NCBI GenBank assembly: GCA_963513935.1
Contig: OY740773.1
Span: forward strand, 101,045,291-101,109,290
Direction of reading: 5' to 3'
From: Aphrophora alni
Lineage: Eukaryota; Arthropoda; Insecta; Hemiptera; Aphrophoridae
DNA length: 64,000 nucleotides
Position numbers and translations under genes: made by a program. Below, in pieces: positions 56,440 through 64,000 of this stretch (position 1 is the stretch's first letter; the number at the start of each line of letters is the position of its first letter). The notes below the pieces were generated by a model. That model ran no database searches. It saw nothing but the letters and a program-made list of their open reading frames with translations, and was not told the DNA's origin.

Positions 56440-57298
56440 TAAATTTCGGTTGTTGGAAGAAATTTCCAGGGTATGCTTTAACCTAAGATAGACTTAACCT
56501 AGGAAAACATGGTTGCCCTTTGAGGTCATAAATTGATTATCCCCATTTGACAGAATACCACTCTAGATAACCAGTTCTGAATGAGTTAATTATAATAAAC
56601 TAATTTGGAGTATTTACAATTAATTACAAAAATTACTGTACACAACACCAATGTATTAAAGATGACCTATACGACGCACCTCTCAAAATGTAATTATAAC
56701 TACCATTGTCCGTCATATTCAATAGGTCTTCCCGATAATCCTGGAATGCCATTACCCAAAATTTAGTACAACATAATAATCTATAAGACTCGAACTAACA
56801 TTTATAAACTAAATAAAGAGAGGGAATCGACACGACTCCTGTGGAACTTCACTGTCTGCTTCTTCAAGAAACTACTGCTAAACGTTGCGTTGTTCTTTAC
56901 AAGCCGGCAGTAAGGAGATTAACAACTAAAGCTCGTGCGGCGTTGCAACCACGATTGTCAACGAGACTGTTCTCAGACAAGGACCCAAAGGGACCCAAAC
57001 TGGTAACTCTAACTCCAAAGCGTCAAACTACTTATTTTAAACATTGTTTTTAGTTATTTTATAAAACTTTTTTTTTTGGTTTTAATTTAAGAATGTTGAA
57101 TTTTTTTATTTTTTTTATTGTGATAGTTTTACAAGAATTAATATGCTGAGTTGATTTTTCACTTGTGGTTTTTTCACAGTGTTGTTTATAGTTGTATAAG
57201 ATATTACATTTAGTCCTACACTAGATGTCTAGGTCTATGTTCAAACACTAAAAATGTAGGCGTGTGTTCTGTCTGCATGTTTTAGTTTGTAAGTTAGG
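56440..57298. other. Intergenic sequence upstream of an H2 motif
   Basis: A 70-residue plus frame at 56841-57053 (ending KRQTTYFKHCF) is the best frame here, lies 250 bp upstream of the H2 motif and is less AT-rich than its surroundings. I do not recognise it. It could be the end of a mobile-element ORF whose 3' region carries H2. Confidence 0.4.
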
Positions 57299-57300
57299 CA

Positions 57301-57385
57301 CTTGATAACGGGAGTTGATTTTTACTCTCGAAACGTCATGTATTGTTTCTAATACACAAATCATGGCAAATGTCCGAACTAAAAA
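57301..57385 (+). repeat. H2 hairpin motif, copy 5 (best preserved)
   Basis: CTTGATAACGGGAGTTGATT, then TTTACTCTCGAAACGTC, then ATGGCAAATGTCCGAAC. GGGAGU and ACUCUC form a 6-bp stem (one G-U) around loop UGAUUUUU and are followed by GAAACGUC. The position of the CUGANGA core reads UUGAUAA, so two invariant hammerhead bases are missing. Confidence 0.8.
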
Positions 57386-57389
57386 TAAT

Positions 57390-58350
57390 ATTAATACAAA
57401 TATTCCATCATTAAGTAATAATTTTAAAAACTATTATGTTTTTATTTAAGACCTGAGTAGGATGCTCAGATCTGTTCCCATGCTCAGGTGTTTTCCTATG
57501 TTGGAACATTCTCCGAATTTTGTTGTTGTATCGATTCTATTTCTTATGTGGGATACATTATTTATAATTTATTATTATTATTATTATTTCTTATTTAAAA
57601 ACAGACATTTTATTAAAGAGACCATAAAGTTCTATTATAGGGGTGCCATCTATTCTGTCATGAAGCTAAATTATCAATCTTTAAACAACAAGATAAAATA
57701 ATAATGTATAGATGCAATGGTAACCCAATTAAAAAGTACACTTTTATCGATAAAAAAAAACTAATAAAAAATGACAAATGAACGTAAACTACAAAATTGA
57801 CACCATTCATGCTGATTAAACTCAAAACAGTAAATACAGTTGACAGGTAAGTAATCGATAAATAGCCAATTATAAGCGGAACGATATTGATGATGTCAGA
57901 TAGCTGGGATGAGTCCAAATGGAAAATGCAATATTAATGATGTGACCCATCGACTATAGAGAGGAACTGCACTTTGGTATTTTCTAATATCCTTGATACG
58001 ATCTTAAGAATCCGAAGCATTCGGCAAAACAAAGTTTGACTTACGAAATAGAATCTTGAAAAGCTTCGCGCTATTGGATTTATTATCACATATAAACAAT
58101 CGATTGTTTGATATCGACAATTCTGAACTTGGACAATGTTTAAGTTGGAGCACCATAATAATGTTTAGAGAACAATGAGAGAGTCTTTTTATGTGGGAAA
58201 AGATGTAATTTAGAGTGAAAAAATGTTATTTACAAAATAGTTAATATGGATCTTAACTTTAAATACTTACAAAAGACTTCTTTCTTTCTTTTTTTTTTAA
58301 CGCGATAAACCTCTCAGTCATTATCGACTTTTAAAAAAGAAGAAGAAAAT
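57390..58350. other. Intergenic AT-rich sequence, nothing recognised
   Basis: A short (TTA)n run is at 57570-57590. The 79- and 86-residue frames at 57462-57701 and 57658-57918 are AT-driven and lack motifs. Confidence 0.45.
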
Positions 58351-58470
58351 AACGTAAAATAATGACTATTGGCTCAAGTAGTGTAATAGCGTCTGTGTCG
58401 GAAAACAATAAGAGTTTGTCAGTAGAGACCTGATAGAAAAGATGAAAGAGATAGATCTAATGCAAAACTA
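58350..58470 (+). repeat. Dispersed repeat family J, copy
   Basis: AGTGTAATAGCGTCTGTGTC, AACAATAAGAGTTTGTCAG and GAGATAGATCTAATGCA match the spacer and flank of the TTAGG satellite. Confidence 0.65.
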
Positions 58471-58514
58471 CATAAAATACCAGTTAAGGTATTTCTGAGT
58501 TACAACACATGTAC

Positions 58515-59310
58515 TTTTGTAAGTAAGGCCATGAGGGGACTTACGAAAAAAAATCCGATATGAAAATTCATAATCATTACAATAAAAAACATGAATAATT
58601 TGTAGTTTTGTGTATTAGAAATATGAATGATAATAAAGAAGCTAGACATGTAAAATATGTTGTTAAAATTGATTTTACAGGTTTAAAAATCAATAATGTT
58701 AAGAGTTTCATCAAAATTAAACAAACACATTTTTTTCAATGGTTTTTTTGTATATTTTTAAATTGTAGGGGCTTTTATCCATCATAATTTACAAACGTTC
58801 AATTTGACTAAAATTACAATTTTTAGAGCTGTTACGACTGAAATTTTCAAATTTCGAGGTTACATTTTTAACAACTTAGTTAATTTAATAATAAGTCTCT
58901 TATTTTCTACTTCAGAAAAAAAAACTTCTGCACATCATTAGTGGCAGATTTCAAAACCTAACCTAACCACATCTCTACTCTGTATAAGTAAGCCCACGAG
59001 GGGGACTTAGGGGGAATATGAAAAATCAAGTTCATTTAAAAAACAGGAATAATTTGTACTTTTTGTTGATTAGAATTTGAATGTCAGACAAAAAAATATT
59101 AAAAGGTGGGTTTTTTGTACGTTTAAATTAATTTATACGGTATTTTTCCCATCATAATTTACACGTTAATTTTAACGAAAATTTTCAATTACTAGATTTA
59201 TTAAAATTGAAATTTTCAAATTTTAAAGTTAATTAATTCAGTAATACGTCTCTATTTCAGAATAAACGTTTGCACGTCATAGGTAGCAGATTTGAAAGCT
59301 GCTCAAAATG
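58515..59310. repeat. Tandem duplication, unit about 465 bp, two diverged copies
   Basis: AAGTAAGGCCATGAGGGGAC at about 58520 pairs with AAGTAAGCCCACGAGGGGGA at about 58987. Further shared blocks are AATAATTTGTA, CATCATAATTTACA, GAAATTTTCAAATTT and CATNAGTGGCAGATTT-like ends. Confidence 0.85.
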
Positions 59311-59319
59311 ACGGAAACT

Positions 59320-59835
59320 GTACGACGTTAGGGTGGATTTTCTACGAGTGAAGACTGTTTAATATATACACCCCTATGTCAAGGTCAAGCTGAAAGTTGT
59401 GACATACACGATTATAAGATTAAAAAAACACGTCAAAAATGTTTTAAACACACTTACCCTATATTATTAAATATTATGAGTAAAGCCCTTTCAATCTACC
59501 AATATAATTAACATTTTCTGAGGTCCAAGAGACCATTTTTTGGGCATTACGTTATTTAGAGGATCTACAGTACTTGTATGATGGGGTAAGGTTAGGTAAG
59601 GTAAGGTTAGGGTAGGTTTGTATGATGAGGTAAGGTTAGTCGCATGATGGTGCATATTAATTTGTACTTTGTTACTTTTATGCAAAAATTTTTTTTTAAT
59701 ATAGATTGCATTTTTTTTTTTAAGTACGAGTTTAATACTAATTTTTATTTTATAAAATATAACTTAAGATTTGAATTATTTTGAAGCTCCTTAGTAGACA
59801 AATGAACTCCGAGTGATTGTCAGGATATTTTACGC
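59320..59835. other. Intergenic, with a degenerate TTAGG-like patch
   Basis: GTAAGGTTAGGTAAGGTAAG and GTTAGGGTAGG at 59585-59635 look like a decayed telomere-type array. Confidence 0.5.
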
Positions 59836-59839
59836 AGTA

Positions 59840-60415
59840 AGTTAATCACTAAAATCTGTTTATTACGGATATTTCCATTCTCTCTTAATTTATGGTATAA
59901 CATTGTGGGGTAATTTTCCTGAGACACACAAAATATTTAAAATACAAAAACGTGTAATTAGTATTATGGCACGAGCGGGTACAAGGAGCCGTGTAAGCCT
60001 TTCTTTAAAGAAATGGGCATTATCCCTACCTCTTCATATATATATGAATTATTAAATTTCTTTCACTTAAATAAACACATAATTCAAGATAGAATTTTAC
60101 AGCATAAACATGAAACCCGAGACATAATGTCCATCAGTATCCCAGACATCGCCTATCTGTCTACGAGGCTGGGCACTCTGTAATAAAATATAGCTTAAGT
60201 GACACCAGTTTTAAGAAAGAATTTAATGCATTTTTAAAAGACCGATATTTTTACTTCGTGGAGTATAAAGGTATCTGAGACACTTCTTCTGTTGTAGTAT
60301 TTTAATATTACTCGTTATCTATAGTGATATGTTGACAATTCCTATATTTTATTGGCATTGCCAAGCTTTGTAATCTAAGGGAAGCTGGAATAATAAATAA
60401 ATAAAATATATAAAT
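59840..60415 (+). pseudogene. CR1-like LINE C-terminal remnant and 3' tail
   Basis: The plus frame from 59849 reads KSVYYGYFHSLLIYGITLWG, then NFPETHKIFKIQKRVISIMA and RAGTRSRVSLSLKKWALSLP. After a one-base frame change it continues IYELLNFFHLNKHIIQDRIL and QHKHETRD. YYxYFHSLLxYGIxLWG...KIFxLQKRxIRI...SLYIYELL is the conserved end of CR1/Jockey-superfamily LINE ORFs. A further decayed part (FKKEFNAFLK-like) follows. The 3' tail, GCCAAGCTTTGTAATCTAAG then AATAATAAATAAATAAAAT, is typical of a LINE with a short-repeat end. Stops and shifts show it is dead. Confidence 0.75.
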
Positions 60416-60419
60416 ATGT

Positions 60420-60660
60420 TATTTGCTGTCATGAAATGTATAATTAATTATATTTGAGTAAATTCAAAACTAGAATATGGGATAACCTACTGTAGAATGA
60501 CATATCCAAGTACAATGAATCTGCTATTGACTAAATAGAAAATAAAGTCAAGCGTATGCAAACCAGACGACTTGAGCGGGTCTGTAAGCTTATAGAAACG
60601 GTTATTTTTATAAAGTCGAACTCTTTAAAGTTGCCTTAGCGCTAATTAAGTTCTTAGTAA
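60420..60660. other. Intergenic AT-rich sequence, nothing recognised
   Basis: No supported feature. Confidence 0.5.
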
Positions 60661-60664
60661 AATA

Positions 60665-61300
60665 AACATACATGTTCGTAATCAGAATAATTTCTAGTGT
60701 TATTTCATACTTGATATTTTCAAAAAAAAATATTTAACTCGATAATTTTCACATTTTAACTACTCCAAAGTCATTTTTTAACAGCTATATTTTTTTCTAT
60801 ATGTAGGACAATAGAAAAAATATAAATAAGTTCGAAGTTTAACGTATTTATAGACGAGTTGTAACTTACAGACACGTGCGTGAAATTATAAGTGTCCTTG
60901 GACTTACATAAGGACCCTTACAAAGAGAAATCAATGCAAATGCTGTCCATCTTCTAATGACTATTGAATTGTTTGTCTCACGTCTCACAATAACTGAATT
61001 TTACAAATCGAATTTTTTTTTCTGTTTTGTAGACGATATCTGTCACGTCAATTTTGACTTATAATCAACAGATTTTTTTTTTTATCAATTAAACATACAT
61101 CAAAATAACTTCTAGTTTTATTTGATACCCACACAATTTCTTCTTTTTTAACTCGATAGTTTTTTCCATTAACTATCCTAAGGTCATTTCTTTTTGACAT
61201 ATATAAGATTTCTTGTCTTTGTAGACGGGTTGTGACTTACAAAACGGACTGACGGACAGACACGCTCGTTAAATTCTAAAGGTTTTACTTAAGGATTCTA
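60665..61300. repeat. Tandem duplication, unit about 420 bp, two diverged copies
   Basis: Blocks AATAAACATACATGTTCGTA, TTCTAGTGTTATTT, TTTAACTCGATAATTTT and AGACGAGTTGTAACTTACAG (60665-60870) recur as AATTAAACATACATCAAAA, TTCTAGTTTTATTT, TTTAACTCGATAGTTTT and AGACGGGTTGTGACTTACA (61085-61240). Confidence 0.85.
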
Positions 61301-61304
61301 AAAA

Positions 61305-63715
61305 TTATTTAAATATATACATCTAATTATTACAAGAGATGTTGAACTAAATGATTCAATGATTCAAATTATATCCTGTCTCACCCAGAGCATTGGGTGA
61401 TATTTCTACGTTAACCCGTATATTTCGTGATCTAGTTATTTTATTTTAAAATACGAGAAAGTCTTACGTTGAAAGGTGTGCCAACATTCCCTTTTAGACA
61501 CATACAAATTCCCCTTAAAACAAAAACCCTTTTACCTAAATTAAATTCTGTACTTTAACACGTGGCGTTATCAAGACCATCTTTCAGTTTTTCATTTTAT
61601 TATTCACATATACTTAGTACAAAGAAAGTTGTGATGTGTTACAAAATTGATATTTAGGTTTTCGTGAGACTGACAGTTTTGAAGTAGACTCAGCTCAAAA
61701 TGGTGGTTTTTGGAATGACCTGTGATCGTTTATCTGTTGTTTTTGTCGTCTCTGCTCTACTACCTAAACAACAAGTGGACATATTTTGATGATTTTTTTA
61801 AAAAAATTATGTTTATGGTCCGTAGGTAAAATCAAGGAACCATATAATTTCTTTAAGTCGCAATACAGACAAGACGATAAATCTTAGATATTTCAAACTG
61901 TCCATTTGTATTCTTTATATTATCACACATATAAAGCAGAGAGGTTTTCGCTTTTATAGTACAATGAAAAACATGGCCACATAGATCTCGACGATATACT
62001 TATCTGGGGGGGGGGGTCAGAGTGAGAGTGATCTATTTTTTTTTAATGTGTTTTCACTGTCAGTTCGTGGTTTGTATTTTGAGTTGTTGTTTTTAAACTA
62101 AACATTTTGGTCAACGTGTAGTATTTATACTCGCCTTAACGATGGAAACAGCAGATTTCCAAAACTGGTGGACCAACAAAAAGTGACATTTAAAGAGCTG
62201 TAGAAGGAAAAAATGCCTAAAGTAGTAGTTATTTAGTTAAAAATCACAGTTCTGGATTAGTTATCCAGAAAATGTATAAAATTATTATTTGTTCAATTAT
62301 TGTGATTAAAGACAAAAAAAAATTATCAATTTTGGGATATTTTTAATCTTTCAGATTCTCATTGTTGTTTTACTTTTAGAATGTTTCTACGGACTAGGAG
62401 TGACATTCCTCCAATACCTTTTATAAATACACATTGTTTCTGTGGGGGTATTGAAATATGCAGACAGTGCCCTGGAAATTCCAATAAATATGTAAAGAAT
62501 TTGTCTCGGTTTTACCAGATTTCTCTGGCTTTTATTATACTTATTTTTCAACATTTTTTAATTATAAATTATACGATAATCGATTGGACGTAAATTTTAA
62601 TTAGTAAAATAATTATATAAAGGTGAGAAAAATGTTAAATATTTTAAACAATCTATTTAAATAAGCGAGTCAGTAGTAGACAATAAACTGTTCATGTGAT
62701 AAGCTGAGTTGTTGTATTGGTCTCTCTTTCCAACATATACCGTCATCTCTCTCACTTCTTGTACACTCCTGGACCCCGTAATAACACATAATGTCCACGC
62801 AACAGCTACTTGAAAAAAGACTTAAACATTACTATATGAATGATTATTAAAGATGATTATTTATATTTGTTTTTAGTTATACACCTCTTTTCTCTCTTTA
62901 AATTTATATTGCACATTGATGTGCTAACTTATAACAATAAATAAATAAAATAGAAAACTATAATTACTATAATTAGAAATTGTAATCTCTAAACTTAGAT
63001 ATTTATTTTGAATGCTCGTATCATGTTGGTTTTATATTTTCTCAGGCAGGTTAACTGATTTAGAATTGATCGGATATGATTTATGTGGGTGAAAGATTAC
63101 AGAAATTATCCTATTTAATTATTTGAAGATGGAAAGTCGAGAAGTACATTGTGCAAATAGTCGCTATGGTAATTCTAAATTATTTTTATATTAGTATAGG
63201 CTAGGTCCAATATAAAATTATGAGAATAATGGGAGGAGGGGTTGCTATGGTAATAAATATAAAAATGGCTACAAATAGTCAAATGTAAAGCCTAGTTCAA
63301 CATGTTGCAAACTAATTTTCGATGATATTACTTAATGTTGTTAGAATATCTCGAGGTTGTGCACAACTTTGTATAATATAAAGATGTTTCAATATAAAAA
63401 TAGCAAATTATTTTTGATTTCTTTCTGAAATGTACCTCACAACTCAGTAATACGAATGTAGATTAAACAATAACATAGTGATGTTTATCAGCTGTGATAT
63501 ACAAAATTATGAATGTTTGGCAATTTAAAGCAGGGAGAAATATTAACTATAAGGACAATTCCTGCCCGTTGTTAAATGTCTAGAAAATTAATGAAGATTT
63601 TCGGCAAATCTACGATTCTAAACAATTTTATAGACACTTCAAGCAAAAAAATCGGTCCAATAGTTTCTAACACTCAGAGTTATAAAAATTGTGTTTGTGT
63701 ATTAAATATATGGGT
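61305..63715. other. Intergenic AT-rich sequence, nothing recognised
   Basis: An 11-base G run is at 62006-62016. A 70-residue plus frame at 62381-62593 contains four cysteines near its middle (HCFCGGIEICRQCPG) but has no known family or supporting context. Confidence 0.45.
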
Positions 63716-63719
63716 ATTG

Positions 63720-63810
63720 TAAAAACACCCATTCCCACAAACAAACAAACCGCCAAAATTATTCCTCATCAAAAATGTTAGTTCGATATTTCTCAATGAT
63801 AAAGGTAAAT
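63720..63810 (+). repeat. Dispersed repeat family E, copy 8 (diverged)
   Basis: AAAAACACCCATTCCCACAA, ATTATTCCTCATCAAAAATG and TTAGTTCGATATTTCTCAAT follow the order of family E blocks. Confidence 0.5.
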
Positions 63811-64000
63811 AATAAATCAAATTAAAAAAAAAATTAACATAACACGTTTTTAAAACGGACTAAAAAGTATAAAATAATTTTTCATGACCCTTCTACAATT
63901 TTGAGGGAGGATTGTTAGTGGCTATGGATATATTTCGAATACTTGGAGAGAAAAACGTGGGGCGCAGGCATTCAATCTAGCCTATGATAGTTAAGGAGGA

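Noticed and set aside
62381..62593. 70-residue frame with clustered cysteines as a zinc-binding protein
   Set aside because: No recognisable family, a long hydrophobic AT-driven tail, and no supporting context.

Overview
This window is repeat-rich, AT-rich nuclear DNA from an animal, almost certainly an insect. The main pointers are arrays of TTAGG (the arthropod/insect telomere unit) at interstitial positions, fragments of LINE retrotransposons of jockey-like, R1-like and CR1-like type, Tc1/mariner-clan transposase remnants of the kind common in arthropods, a piggyBac-like element with TTAA targets, and tRNA-derived SINE-like pieces. A hemipteran is a plausible guess from this mix but is not proven. 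I found no intact host gene, no exon chain, no rRNA or functional tRNA gene and no prokaryotic feature. The long reading frames are either retrotransposon or transposon coding remnants or by-products of tandem and inverted repeats.

Layout. 0-5 kb: a 69-bp minisatellite whose period is a multiple of three, dispersed repeats, an 83-bp tandem array, and a head-to-head inverted pair of hammerhead-ribozyme-like repeats ending in a (TA)n tract. 5-13 kb: another hammerhead-like copy, a dispersed repeat (family L), a 25-bp degenerate minisatellite (about 9.0-9.95 kb) and a CCTAA array. 13-20 kb: a 1.08-kb foldback element, a transposase tail, two LINE tails (one with a clean target-site duplication) and a tRNA-like SINE. 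20-28 kb: a nested palindrome complex, a 2-kb Tc1/mariner-clan element with TIRs and a 1-kb foldback element carrying TATACAGGGTGAG ends. 29-37 kb: a hammerhead-like repeat split by a foldback element that is itself split by a LINE tail, then a 2.49-kb piggyBac-like element. 37-50 kb: R1-like LINE remnants on both strands, a 29-bp array inside a dispersed repeat, a compound microsatellite and a transposase pseudogene interrupted by tandem repeats. 50-64 kb: the best-preserved hammerhead motif, a TTAGG-plus-spacer satellite, a second palindromic MITE, the longest LINE fragment (with the reverse-transcriptase FADD motif), long tandem duplications and a CR1-like LINE remnant.

The most interesting signal is a dispersed family (six copies, both strands) whose sequence folds as a type I hammerhead ribozyme. 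At 50338-50382 (minus strand) it has the CUGANGA and GAAA cores, a GUC cleavage triplet and a perfect 6-bp stem I. Hammerheads of this minimal form are known from Penelope-like retroelements, so these may be remnants of such elements. That origin is an inference, because no Penelope reverse transcriptase was seen here. Two further dispersed motifs have a similar hairpin-GAAAC shape but lack parts of the ribozyme.
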